Shown here in pieces: positions 1-7,302 of a stretch of 16,765 bases of DNA (within the stretch, counting starts at the first letter, position 1; each line of letters starts with the position of its first letter). The position numbers and the translations under genes are program-made. A model generated the notes under the pieces. That model saw only the letters and a program-made list of their open reading frames with translations. It was not told the origin of the DNA and ran no database searches. Origin of the DNA: JAJFTV01 sp964532655 (lineage in GTDB: Bacteria > Chloroflexota > Anaerolineae > Anaerolineales > Anaerolineaceae); assembly GCA_964532655.1 (NCBI GenBank), contig CAZHMZ010000077.1, forward strand, positions 1 through 16,765. Direction: 5' to 3'.

Positions 1-14
1 ATTCCCATAGCTCT

Positions 15-95
15 TTAACAATTCAATGACTTGCCAGCACAATAGCGTTTTCCGATCTGCCACTCCTCACTGATTTCCATGATCAAAGCAGAAAC
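15..95 (-). pseudogene. Possible C-terminal remnant of an IS256-type transposase
   Basis: Read on the minus strand, this stretch encodes about 26 residues, VSALIMEISEEWQIGKRY and a short tail, ending in TAA at 15-17. The pattern of a small hydrophobic stretch, then ME-I-S-EEW, then GKRY resembles the extreme C-terminus of IS256 (mutator) family transposases as I remember them, where a similar EEW..G..YL pattern occurs. Upstream of the valine the same frame continues only briefly (RLNGQ) and meets a stop near position 130, and nothing further to the right looks like transposase. If real, only the last tail of the gene survives. The match is short and from memory, so it could be chance. Confidence 0.33.
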
Positions 96-119
96 CTGAC
101 CATTCAGTCGGGTTTTTTT
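93..119 (+). terminator. Rho-independent terminator-like hairpin
   Basis: AACCTGAC (93-100) pairs with GTCGGGTT (107-114) including one G-T wobble, with a six-base loop, followed by a run of seven T. The polarity is plus strand. No plus-strand gene is visible upstream inside the window, so it either ends a transcript from left of position 1 or is a relic. Confidence 0.55.
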
Positions 120-262
120 GTTTTCCTATGAAGTTGCCCCCGCGCTCCTCGAAGGTTGATCGAAACCTGCCCGTTTCATCAGTAAGGGAGATCAGTGATC
201 TCCTGCTTTTGATAGGATACCCAGATATTGGCAATAGATATGTTTTGGGTCAGGGATTCATG
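120..262. other. Gene-free stretch with one short perfect inverted repeat
   Basis: No supportable coding sequence is seen here. The only structure is GGAGATC-AGT-GATCTCC at 187-203, followed by TGCTTTTG. It could be a weak plus-strand terminator or a dyad protein site. The rest shows no recognisable RNA gene or repeat. Confidence 0.4.
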
Positions 263-297
263 GAAAATAAAAAGTCAGATCAGGGTGCCGATCTGAC
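263..297 (-). terminator. Terminator of the GntR-family gene
   Basis: On the minus strand GTCAGATC (297-290) and GATCTGAC (281-274) form a perfect 8-bp stem with an 8-base loop. TTTTTATTTT follows, as expected of a rho-independent terminator. It lies about 30 bp past the stop codon of the regulator. Confidence 0.85.
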
Positions 298-327
298 ATA
301 GAGCTTGACTTGATAGATTAGCCCGAT

Positions 328-960
328 TTATGCCCGTGGTGGAATGGCTCCCATGCGCAGTTCCATCTCTTCAATATCATCATGCAAGGCCTGGATGGCT
401 TCCTGCGTATCCCGTTTTTTCAAGGCATCGACAATGCGCTGATGGTTTTCGGTGTGGGTGGTTTCATTGACGCCCACCTGAACAATCACTGCTCGCGCAA
501 CCGCGCCAAGCATGGAAAACAGATGTGTCACCAGGTAGCGATTTCTGCTCAACTCGGCCATACGCATATGAAAGCGCGTATTGCTGGTTTTGTAGGGGTT
601 CTTTTCAAGGCTTTGCTGCGAGATGATATCGGACAGGCTGTCCAGTTCTGCATCGCTGGCATTCTGGATGCCCAGTTTGATGCTCAACTCTTCCAGGTGA
701 ATGCGCACCTGCTGGAGTTGCACGTACTCATCGGCAGACAGGATGTTGACCATGTAGCCTTTTCGGGCAAAACTGACCAGGTATTCTTCCTGGCACAGGC
801 GGTGCAGCGCATCGCGCACAGGCGCCTTGCTGACCGAAAAACGGGCTGCCAGTTCGCGTTCCGTTAGGAAGGTATGAATACCCAATCTGCCTTCGATGAT
901 ATCGTCTCGAATGGTTTGTGCGATGTTTTCTGCAAGGGTTTCGCCCAAAATATCCTCCAC
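328..960 (-). CDS. GntR-family transcriptional regulator (FCD subfamily)
   Basis: DNA-binding regulator of the FadR/FCD branch of the GntR family, which usually senses a small organic acid. From the GTG start proposed here it has 210 residues. A winged helix-turn-helix spans about 8-75, with the characteristic TERELAARF-SVSKAPVRDAL helices at 33-52. The all-helical FCD ligand-binding domain fills 85-205, with candidate metal ligands H131, H173 and H193; the Asp usual four residues before the first His is Asn127. An upstream TTG at 1017 would add a hydrophobic 19-residue leader, but that TTG is part of a good -35 box, so the shorter start is preferred. No clear Shine-Dalgarno precedes the GTG. 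The gene is divergent from mlrC, which suggests it controls mlrC and itself; the effector is unknown. Confidence 0.88.
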   Translation of the reverse strand: MEDILGETLAENIAQTIRDDIIEGRLGIHTFLTERELAARFSVSKAPVRDALHRLCQEEYLVSFARKGYMVNILSADEYVQLQQVRIHLEELSIKLGIQNASDAELDSLSDIISQQSLEKNPYKTSNTRFHMRMAELSRNRYLVTHLFSMLGAVARAVIVQVGVNETTHTENHQRIVDALKKRDTQEAIQALHDDIEEMELRMGAIPPRA

Positions 961-988
961 TTGACTGATGCTGATTACAAACAATATC

Positions 989-1017
989 AGTATACATGTC
1001 AGTAGACATCCCGTCAA
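989..1017 (-). promoter_or_regulatory. Promoter of the GntR gene with candidate operator in the spacer
   Basis: Minus strand TTGACG (1017-1012), 17-bp spacer, TATACT (994-989): close to a consensus sigma-70 type promoter. The spacer contains ATGTC-AGTA-GACAT (996-1009), a perfect 5-bp inverted repeat that would be blocked by a bound dimer. This fits autoregulation by the GntR protein. Transcription would start near 982, about 20 bp upstream of the chosen GTG. Confidence 0.7.
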
Positions 1018-1037
1018 GCGAACCGGATGAAGGAATA

Positions 1038-1071
1038 CAGGCTGAAGAAACAGCCTGATGGGCGGTATAAT
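1038..1071 (+). promoter_or_regulatory. Putative mlrC promoter with overlapping inverted repeat
   Basis: A perfect TATAAT lies at 1066-1071. The -35 is poor; the best fit is CTGAAG at 1042-1047 with 18-bp spacing. CAGGCTG-AAGAAA-CAGCCTG (1038-1057) is a perfect 7-bp inverted repeat that covers the -35 region, so it is a candidate operator, possibly for the divergent GntR protein. The predicted leader to the mlrC start is about 120 nt. Confidence 0.5.
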
Positions 1072-1201
1072 TAAGTTTTGTGCGCCGTAAAGACGTCACC
1101 GGATTTGGATGGGGTCGCCAATCCTGAATGCGGCCCTGCAGATCATTTTATCAGGTTTCCAGCTTACCAACTTAATATTGTTACCGATCACAGGAGATAC
1201 A

Positions 1202-2716
1202 ATGGCACGGATAGCTCTGGCAGCACTTTTACACGAAACCAATACTTTCTCTCCCATTCCCACCGATTACGAAAGCTTCGCAGCAAGGGGCGCCATGCTG
1301 TCGGGCATTTATGTGGGTAATGAATTCGAACAGGTCTTTCGGCATCAGAAATTCAACAACTCGATATGCGGTTTTTACAACCGGGCTGAGGAACTGGGTC
1401 ATGAGGTGATTGCCATCGCCAAGATCGGTGAAGCAGAACCCTCAGCGCCGGTCAACGGTGAAGTATTTCATCAGCTTGTCAGCCTGATCACCGATGGAAT
1501 CAAAGCCAATGGGCCTTTTGACGCCGTGTATCTGGATCTACACGGAGCCATGGTGTTCGATCCTTTCCAGGAGGGAGAAGCAGAAACCATCCGCCTGGTG
1601 CGTGAGGGGGTGGGGGATATCCCGATCGTTACCTCGCTGGATCTGCACGGCAATATTTCACCTGAATTCTTCAATTCAGCCGATGTTTTGATTGGATACC
1701 GGACCTACCCGCATATCGATATTTATGAAACCGGTGTACGCTGTGCGGATGCGCTGCAGCACATTCTGGATGGGAAGCCATTGTTCAGGGCCTTCCACAA
1801 GGTGCCCTTCCTGATGCCCGGCTCCACGCTGGCGACCAACAAACGGCCCAGCCGCGAGCTGTACGCTGAGATTGACGAAGTTGAAAAGGATAAACGGGTT
1901 GTTTCTGCTTCAGTCATGCAGGGATTTGCGGAAGCAGATGTTCCTCACATGGGACCCACAGTGTTTGCCTATGCCTCCACCCAGGAAGCAGCCCAAAAGG
2001 CCGCTGATCAACTGCTTAACAAAGCCCTGGAGCTGGAGGAAGAGTTCCGCAGTGATCTGCCCAAACCCGCCGAAGCGGTGGCCCAGGCCATTGAACTGGC
2101 AAAAACGGCCGATAAACCGGTCATTCTGGCCGACGGTCAGGATAACCCGGGCGGCGGCGCCAGCTCCGATACGGTGTGGATCATGAACGAACTGGTGAAG
2201 CAAAACGCGCCTGAATCCGCCATTGCACTGGTGTTTGATCCTGAGGCGGCAAATTTGGCGCATAAAGCTGGGCAGGGCGCCGTGCTGGAGATGGATCTGG
2301 GTGGCAAGTTGACCCCAGGGCATACTCCGTTCCACGGTCGGTTTGAGGTGGTGCAGGTGCATGACGGAGATTTTCTGTGCCACAGCGAGATGCTGCGCGG
2401 GACCCAATCGAACCTGGGCAAGATGGCTCACCTGCGCACGGGTAATGTGCATGTGGTGGTGGCATCCTACCGCATTCAAATCTTTGACCAGGACTTCATG
2501 CGTGTGGTAGGCTGTGATCCCACGCAGATGAAGATTTTGGTCTTGAAGAGCACAAACCATTACCGGGCGGATTTCGAACCCATCAGCAGCACCATCATCG
2601 ACGTGGATGCGCCCAGCTCGCTGATCAACAACCCGGAGAGCTACCCGTACCAGCATCTGGAAGAGGGTTTACGGCTGCAGGGCAAGGGAAAGGTGTTTCA
2701 CCGACCAACTGCCTGA
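1202..2716 (+). CDS. MlrC-family metallopeptidase-like protein (M81)
   Basis: Member of the MlrC family (peptidase family M81), named for the zinc enzyme that hydrolyses linearised microcystin; most homologues have unknown substrates. The protein has 504 residues, normal for the family. Visible signatures are HETNTFSP (11-18), LDLHGAMV (111-118), LDLHG (146-150), the YPHID segment (169-173) and, opening the C-terminal domain, DNPGGG (314-319). The Asp/His pairs in the DLHG motifs and Glu12 are likely zinc ligands. The ATG at 1202 is chosen because AGGAG sits six bases upstream (1192-1196) and the family motif begins ten residues later; an in-frame ATG at 1109 would add an unrelated 31-residue leader. 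The divergent FCD regulator suggests induction by a small metabolite. Microcystin breakdown need not be its role, since the rest of an mlr cluster is absent. Confidence 0.9.
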   Translation: MARIALAALLHETNTFSPIPTDYESFAARGAMLSGIYVGNEFEQVFRHQKFNNSICGFYNRAEELGHEVIAIAKIGEAEPSAPVNGEVFHQLVSLITDGIKANGPFDAVYLDLHGAMVFDPFQEGEAETIRLVREGVGDIPIVTSLDLHGNISPEFFNSADVLIGYRTYPHIDIYETGVRCADALQHILDGKPLFRAFHKVPFLMPGSTLATNKRPSRELYAEIDEVEKDKRVVSASVMQGFAEADVPHMGPTVFAYASTQEAAQKAADQLLNKALELEEEFRSDLPKPAEAVAQAIELAKTADKPVILADGQDNPGGGASSDTVWIMNELVKQNAPESAIALVFDPEAANLAHKAGQGAVLEMDLGGKLTPGHTPFHGRFEVVQVHDGDFLCHSEMLRGTQSNLGKMAHLRTGNVHVVVASYRIQIFDQDFMRVVGCDPTQMKILVLKSTNHYRADFEPISSTIIDVDAPSSLINNPESYPYQHLEEGLRLQGKGKVFHRPTA

Positions 2717-2745
2717 TCAAGGTATCACCGCGACAATTGAAACTT

Positions 2746-2780
2746 GTAGCCGCAGGTGTTTCTACTCCACCTGCGGTTAC
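2746..2780. repeat. Long hairpin between mlrC and the HD gene
   Basis: GTAGCCGCAGGTG (2746-2758) and CACCTGCGGTTAC (2768-2780) form a 13-bp stem with one G-T wobble and a 9-base loop. No T run follows on either strand, so it is not a standard intrinsic terminator. It could mark an mRNA processing or stability point, partial termination, or a protein site. Confidence 0.6.
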
Positions 2781-2826
2781 CCTGATGGTGCCACGATTCA
2801 TCCTGAAATCCGAAAGGAGTGGTGAA

Positions 2827-3459
2827 ATGGACAGAAAGATGAGGGTACCAACTCGTTTGGAGGCACTACGGATGCTGTCCAAGGCGGAAGAACGTCATCC
2901 AGGCCCATGGGTAATCCACAGCCGGTACGTGGCTCAGGCAGCCGAATTGATCGCCGAACGTATTCCACTCGTCGATTCTTCGACGGCTTATGTGATGGGC
3001 CTTCTACACGACATAGGACGGCAGGAGGGGGTTACCGATCTCCGGCATACACTCGACGGTTACCGGTTTTTGCAGGAGAACAGGTATGATGATGCCGCCC
3101 GTATTTGCTTAACCCATTCTTTTCCAGTTCGGAATGCCCATGCGAGTTCAGGTCAATGGGATTGTTCACAAGAGGAACTTGATTTTGTTGAAAATTACCT
3201 GGCTGGTATAGAGTACTCGATCTATGATCACTTGCTCCAGCTATGTGATGCACTGGCGGACCCGAATGGCTTTTGCCTGGTCGAAAAACGGCTAGTAGAT
3301 GTCGCCATTCGACGGGGCGTAAATGACTACTCAATTGAAAAGTGGAAATCTTTTTTAAGGATTAAGCAAGAGATCGAGTCGATGATGGGGTGTTCAGTAT
3401 ACTCGTTGTTGCCCGGTGTGATTGAGAACACGTTTGGTGTTGCTTATAATGAAGTTTGA
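2827..3459 (+). CDS. HD-domain metal-dependent phosphohydrolase
   Basis: Single HD-superfamily domain of 210 residues. The metal ligands are in place: H31 (WVIHS), H61-D62 in the LLHDIG motif, H97 (THS) and D141 (QLCDAL), with a helical tail to about 195. Such proteins hydrolyse nucleotides or other phosphate esters; no additional domain (GGDEF, RelA/SpoT, HDOD) is seen, so the substrate is open. ATG at 2827 is chosen because AAAGGAG lies eight bases upstream; earlier in-frame starts run into the hairpin. It follows mlrC on the same strand after 110 bp and may be partly co-transcribed. Its 3' half is visibly richer in A/T and uses less biased codons than its neighbours, a mild hint of a different origin. 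Confidence 0.82.
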   Translation: MDRKMRVPTRLEALRMLSKAEERHPGPWVIHSRYVAQAAELIAERIPLVDSSTAYVMGLLHDIGRQEGVTDLRHTLDGYRFLQENRYDDAARICLTHSFPVRNAHASSGQWDCSQEELDFVENYLAGIEYSIYDHLLQLCDALADPNGFCLVEKRLVDVAIRRGVNDYSIEKWKSFLRIKQEIESMMGCSVYSLLPGVIENTFGVAYNEV

Positions 3460-3568
3460 GGTTAACAACAGAAAGAATACTTTTTTAGTAAATGACGCAT
3501 ACAGCATCATCCGTGATCAAACAAGGTATTTGCTGATTTGCATTCCCCGTTTATGATGCCATGACCCA

Positions 3569-5116
3569 TTACGGATTATCGGCAGTAATCAGGAAGACCT
3601 GTGTGGTGCAGATATCGAATATGGATACTGCGGAGTCCAGATCGAAATTTCCCGGATCCAGTTTGCGCTCACGCAGTACCGTTTCGATGGTTTGCCCTTC
3701 CACGGGATTGACCATCACAAAAGCCCGCTGGATGGGACGGTCTTCCAGGTGTGAAAAAGCTGATTTGGGGATATCTCGCATATAAGCGTAAATCCACAAG
3801 GGCGCGTCATTGGGCGATGCGCCCAGCAGTGCGTCACCGGGTTGATACAACTCAACAATCGCCTCGGCTGCCTGCTCCACCTCGCCTGGAACCGGGGGCA
3901 ACTCCAACGCTTGCGGAAGATCACGTGCGATACTCAGTGTGATGACCACTGCGGTCATTATCGCCGCCGCTATATTCAACGTTTTCTGGCTGAACCGCCA
4001 GCGCGCCAGCTCAAACCAACCACCCACACCCCATAAAATCAACATAGGGAGCAGATACATGAAAATCTTGGGCCAGGGATTGGGGTGCTGCACAGCCGCC
4101 ACCAGCGGGATCCACAACAGGCCGGTTTGCGGAGGGATTTTTTCGGTGATGGTGCGGGGCGCGTAAATAATGGACAGCAGAAAACCTGCCACCAGCAGCC
4201 AGATGGAGAGACCAATACCTTCCTGCCAGATATGCCAGATTTCCCGGATGCGATTCGGTAGCAGAGACAGGAACTGCTCGGTTGAGAGGGGGTTGACAAA
4301 AGGATTATCGATCAGGGCATCCAGGCTTGTGCCCAGGACCGCGGGCAGATACAGGATAGTGGTGATCACACCGGTCAGCAGCGCAGTTCCAGCCAGCCAC
4401 GCCAGAAAACGCCAGCGATTTTTGTAACCCGCTCCGATTTGATTGAACACAGCGCATAAAGCCAACCACAGGCCAATCACCCCGATGGGATACAACATGA
4501 TGGGTACGGTAAAGAAACCGGCCGCGCCCAGCAGCGCGAAGAACAGCCAGCCCCAAAAGTTTTGATGACGGCGTATATAAAACGCCAGCAGCAGTTCCAA
4601 CAGCACCAGCAATCCCAGTAGACTGTATCCTCGTGCCAGGATCGATATGTCGACCTGCGCTTGCAGAAAAGCGGTGATGGACGCAGCCAACATGGCTGGC
4701 CCGTCACCATATTGAGCGCGAGCCAGCAGGTACACTGCTGCCACCGTCAGCAAACCCGCCAGAAGGGCCGGTAAGCGTACTGCCAGTGGGCCATTGCCAA
4801 ATATGTCTGTTGAAAAATGAATCAGCACCGAGTTGAGGATGTGGTTGTTGGGCAGGTGATAATCGCTGAGCAGGTTGGGCAGTGACTGCGACGCGAAGGC
4901 GATAAAGGTATAAGATTCGTCATGCGTCATGGGCTGCACGAACACGGCTGTCACGCGTGCCAAAGCGGCTGTCAGTATCACCAGCAGCAGACCGGCCAGC
5001 CACTTGCCCCTAGGTAAGGCACGCACAGCATGCCGCGAGAAATCCCGCCACTGGGTGAACAGGCTGCTGAAAAATGAAACTCGGGTAGATGGTGGTGTAA
5101 GCGGTCGAGTGGTCAT
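3569..5116 (-). CDS. Multispanning GT-C-like glycosyltransferase (GT39/ArnT type)
   Basis: Integral membrane protein of 515 residues resembling lipid-linked-sugar transferases of the GT-C fold. After a basic cytoplasmic N-terminus (1-38) come about ten hydrophobic segments between 39 and 400, then a soluble C-terminal part (about 400-515). The first extracytoplasmic loop carries HDE (65-67), the acidic pair expected for the catalytic/metal site of GT-C enzymes. The ARGYSLLGLL segment (161-170) also resembles the conserved region of this family. It probably transfers a sugar from a polyprenyl carrier to a protein or envelope glycan; donor and acceptor are unknown. It is transcribed alone from a strong promoter and converges on the HD gene. 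No clear terminator is seen downstream. Confidence 0.75.
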   Translation of the reverse strand: MTTRPLTPPSTRVSFFSSLFTQWRDFSRHAVRALPRGKWLAGLLLVILTAALARVTAVFVQPMTHDESYTFIAFASQSLPNLLSDYHLPNNHILNSVLIHFSTDIFGNGPLAVRLPALLAGLLTVAAVYLLARAQYGDGPAMLAASITAFLQAQVDISILARGYSLLGLLVLLELLLAFYIRRHQNFWGWLFFALLGAAGFFTVPIMLYPIGVIGLWLALCAVFNQIGAGYKNRWRFLAWLAGTALLTGVITTILYLPAVLGTSLDALIDNPFVNPLSTEQFLSLLPNRIREIWHIWQEGIGLSIWLLVAGFLLSIIYAPRTITEKIPPQTGLLWIPLVAAVQHPNPWPKIFMYLLPMLILWGVGGWFELARWRFSQKTLNIAAAIMTAVVITLSIARDLPQALELPPVPGEVEQAAEAIVELYQPGDALLGASPNDAPLWIYAYMRDIPKSAFSHLEDRPIQRAFVMVNPVEGQTIETVLRERKLDPGNFDLDSAVSIFDICTTQVFLITADNP

Positions 5117-5130
5117 AAGCTGTCCGGCTT

Positions 5131-5158
5131 ATTATAACCGCGCTTTCACGACTGTAAA
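5131..5158 (-). promoter_or_regulatory. Promoter of the glycosyltransferase gene, very short leader
   Basis: Minus strand TTTACA (5158-5153), 16-bp spacer, TATAAT (5136-5131). Transcription should begin near 5124, leaving only about eight bases before the ATG at 5116, with no good Shine-Dalgarno. The message would be nearly leaderless. Confidence 0.65.
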
Positions 5159-5279
5159 TTTGGCGCTGGAGGTTCCTTTGCCGTCGATGGTGAAGAAAAA
5201 CATCTCACCCCATGAAATGATATTACAACATTGGGTACGACAGCGCCTGATCCCACCCCTGTTCAATCTGCCCGGAATT

Positions 5280-5288
5280 TGATATTAT
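5280..5288 (+). promoter_or_regulatory. Putative extended -10 promoter of typA
   Basis: TG-A-TATTAT (5280-5288) matches the extended -10 pattern TGnTATAAT with one mismatch. The -35 is weak (TGTTCA at 5260-5265, 17-bp spacing). A start near 5295 would give a leader of about 33 nt containing the AAAGGG ribosome binding site at 5315-5320. Confidence 0.45.
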
Positions 5289-5327
5289 TGTTCGTTCGTC
5301 TTATCGAGAGGGTGAAAGGGTTCTTGT

Positions 5328-7184
5328 ATGCTGGTAAAAAGAAACGATCTTCGAAACATTGCGATTATTGCCCATGTAGACCATGGAAAAACAACTTTGG
5401 TAGATCAACTGCTTCGGCAGGCACGTACGTTCCGCGCCAATCAACAGGTGGTGGAACGTGTAATGGATTCGAATGATCTTGAGCGGGAGCGCGGGATCAC
5501 CATCCTGGCAAAGAACACCTCCATTTCCATTCCCAACCCGGCTACCGGCGAGATGGTAAAAATCAACATCGTCGATACCCCCGGTCACGCCGATTTTGGC
5601 GGTGAGGTGGAGCGCATCATGAATATGGTAGACGGTGTTCTTCTGCTGGTAGATGCGGCGGAAGGTCCCATGCCCCAGACCCGTTTTGTGCTGAAAAAGG
5701 CCCTCGAAAAAGGTCTGCCGGCTGTGGTGGTGATCAACAAGATGGACCGCAAGGATGCCGAGCCCGATAATACCGTGAATTCAACATTCGATTTATTCAT
5801 CGAGCTGGGCGCCAATGACACACAGGCCAGCTTCCCCATTATCTATGCCAACGCCATCACCGGGCAGGCCGGCCTAACGCCCGAACTGGATCCCGATCTG
5901 GGGGCGCTGTTCAATGCCATTTTGAACAACATTCCCGCACCGGAAGTGGATGCCGATGCACCCCTGCAAATCCTGATCGCCAATTTATCATACGATGATT
6001 TCCGAGGAAATATGGCCATTGGCCGTATCTTTGCCGGTACCGTGCATGCCAATGAAGCCATGGCGCGCATCGATCTGGATGGGCAGGTTTTTCCAGAACG
6101 GGCGCGCTATCTGTATGTGTTTGACGGTTTGCAGAAGCTGGAAGTGGAGAGCGCTAAGGCGGGTGAGATCGTGGCTATCGCCGGGCTGGAAGGTGTGGGC
6201 ATTGGCGAGACGCTGGCCAACCCGGAGAACCCGGTTGCACTTCCGCCCATTTTTGTAGAAGCTCCCACCGTGCAGATGACCTTTGGAGTGAATACCTCTC
6301 CTTTTGCCGGTAAAGAAGGCAAGTGGAGCACCTCTCGCAAACTGCGTGAACGCCTGCTGCGCGAGCTGCGCAACAATATTGCTCTGCGCGTGGAAGAAAC
6401 CGATAATGCCAACACCTTTATGGTGTCAGGGCGCGGTGAGCTTCATCTGGCAATCCTGATCGAAACCATGCGCCGGGAAGGCTATGAATTCCAGGTATCC
6501 AGGCCGGAAGTGATCTACACTAAAGACAAAAACGGTGAAACGATGGAGCCGTTTGAAGAAGTGCACATCGAGGTGCCGGCGGACAACGTAGGCCCAGTGG
6601 TTGAAATGCTGGGAAGCCGGCGCGGCATCATGAAAGATATGAAAAATCTGCCGGATGGCAGCGTGAAGTTGACCTATATGGTACCCACGCGCGGTTTGCT
6701 GGGTTTCAGACACATATTCCTGACCACCACGCGTGGAACGGGGACCATCCATAGCATTTTCAGTGGATACAAGCCGTTTGCGGGAGCCATTGGCGGGCGG
6801 AATACCCGTTCATTGATCGCCTGGGAAAACGGCACTACCTCCACCTACGGGCTGAAAAATGCCGAGGACCGCGGTGTGCTGTTCTACGGGGCTGGTGTTG
6901 AGGTGTACGAGGGCATGGTGGTGGGTGAAACCATGCGCGAGGCCGATGTGACCATCAACGTGTGCAAGAAGAAACACCTCACCAACATGCGCCAGTCCAT
7001 CCGTGATATTGAAGTACGTCTGACCACCCCACGTGAGTTCAGTCTGGATGAAGCCATTGAATACCTGAGCGAGGATGAGTTGCTTGAAATCACCCCGCTG
7101 AATTTCCGCATTCGCAAGCGTATTCTGAATACCGAAGAACGCGGCAAGTTCAACAAAAAAGGCAAAGACGAACTGGTGGAATAA
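5328..7184 (+). CDS. typA: Translational GTPase TypA/BipA
   Basis: Ribosome-associated GTPase of the EF-G/LepA superfamily, involved in 50S assembly and adaptation to stress or low temperature. Length is 618 residues, as usual for TypA. GTPase motifs are intact: AHVDHGKT (15-22), RGITI (55-59), DTPGH (83-87), NKMD (137-140) and a NAITG variant of the G5 loop. EF-G-like domains follow (GRGELHLAI region), then the TypA-specific part with PTRGLLGFR and the C-terminal KKKHLTNMR segment. The ATG at 5328 has AAAGGG seven bases upstream. It is divergent from the glycosyltransferase. A simple stem plus T-run is not seen after the stop, so readthrough into osmC is possible. Confidence 0.97.
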   Translation: MLVKRNDLRNIAIIAHVDHGKTTLVDQLLRQARTFRANQQVVERVMDSNDLERERGITILAKNTSISIPNPATGEMVKINIVDTPGHADFGGEVERIMNMVDGVLLLVDAAEGPMPQTRFVLKKALEKGLPAVVVINKMDRKDAEPDNTVNSTFDLFIELGANDTQASFPIIYANAITGQAGLTPELDPDLGALFNAILNNIPAPEVDADAPLQILIANLSYDDFRGNMAIGRIFAGTVHANEAMARIDLDGQVFPERARYLYVFDGLQKLEVESAKAGEIVAIAGLEGVGIGETLANPENPVALPPIFVEAPTVQMTFGVNTSPFAGKEGKWSTSRKLRERLLRELRNNIALRVEETDNANTFMVSGRGELHLAILIETMRREGYEFQVSRPEVIYTKDKNGETMEPFEEVHIEVPADNVGPVVEMLGSRRGIMKDMKNLPDGSVKLTYMVPTRGLLGFRHIFLTTTRGTGTIHSIFSGYKPFAGAIGGRNTRSLIAWENGTTSTYGLKNAEDRGVLFYGAGVEVYEGMVVGETMREADVTINVCKKKHLTNMRQSIRDIEVRLTTPREFSLDEAIEYLSEDELLEITPLNFRIRKRILNTEERGKFNKKGKDELVE

Positions 7185-7251
7185 TCCACTCAGATTAAGT
7201 TTCGTTAAGAATGTCGACCGAATGACCGATTCATCCCGCCTGACGCGGTAG

Positions 7252-7274
7252 AATTACGCTTATTGAGCGTAATT
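7252..7274. promoter_or_regulatory. Perfect inverted repeat upstream of osmC
   Basis: AATTACGC-TTATTGA-GCGTAATT is a perfect 8-bp inverted repeat with a 7-base centre, 28 bp upstream of the osmC start. It overlaps a -10-like TAGAAT (7249-7254). No T-run follows, so an operator for a dimeric, perhaps redox-sensing, regulator is more likely than a typA terminator; both are possible. Confidence 0.5.
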
Positions 7275-7302
7275 AAACAGGTATCGATCACAGGAGTGGA
7301 CA

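Noticed and set aside
382..867. Open frame antisense to the GntR-family gene
   Set aside because: The minus-strand frame has a clear HTH and FCD domain; the plus frame resembles nothing known.
1910..2656. Long open frame antisense to mlrC (248 codons)
   Set aside because: It lies wholly opposite a well-supported M81 gene, has low-complexity His/Gly-rich sequence, no family resemblance and no ribosome binding site.
3460..3568. Terminator or small RNA between the HD and glycosyltransferase genes
   Set aside because: A T6 run is present at about 3480, but no convincing stem precedes it, and nothing else is recognisable.
7185..7302. Rho-independent terminator for typA
   Set aside because: The inverted repeat at 7252-7274 lacks a T-run, and no other stem with a T-run follows the typA stop.
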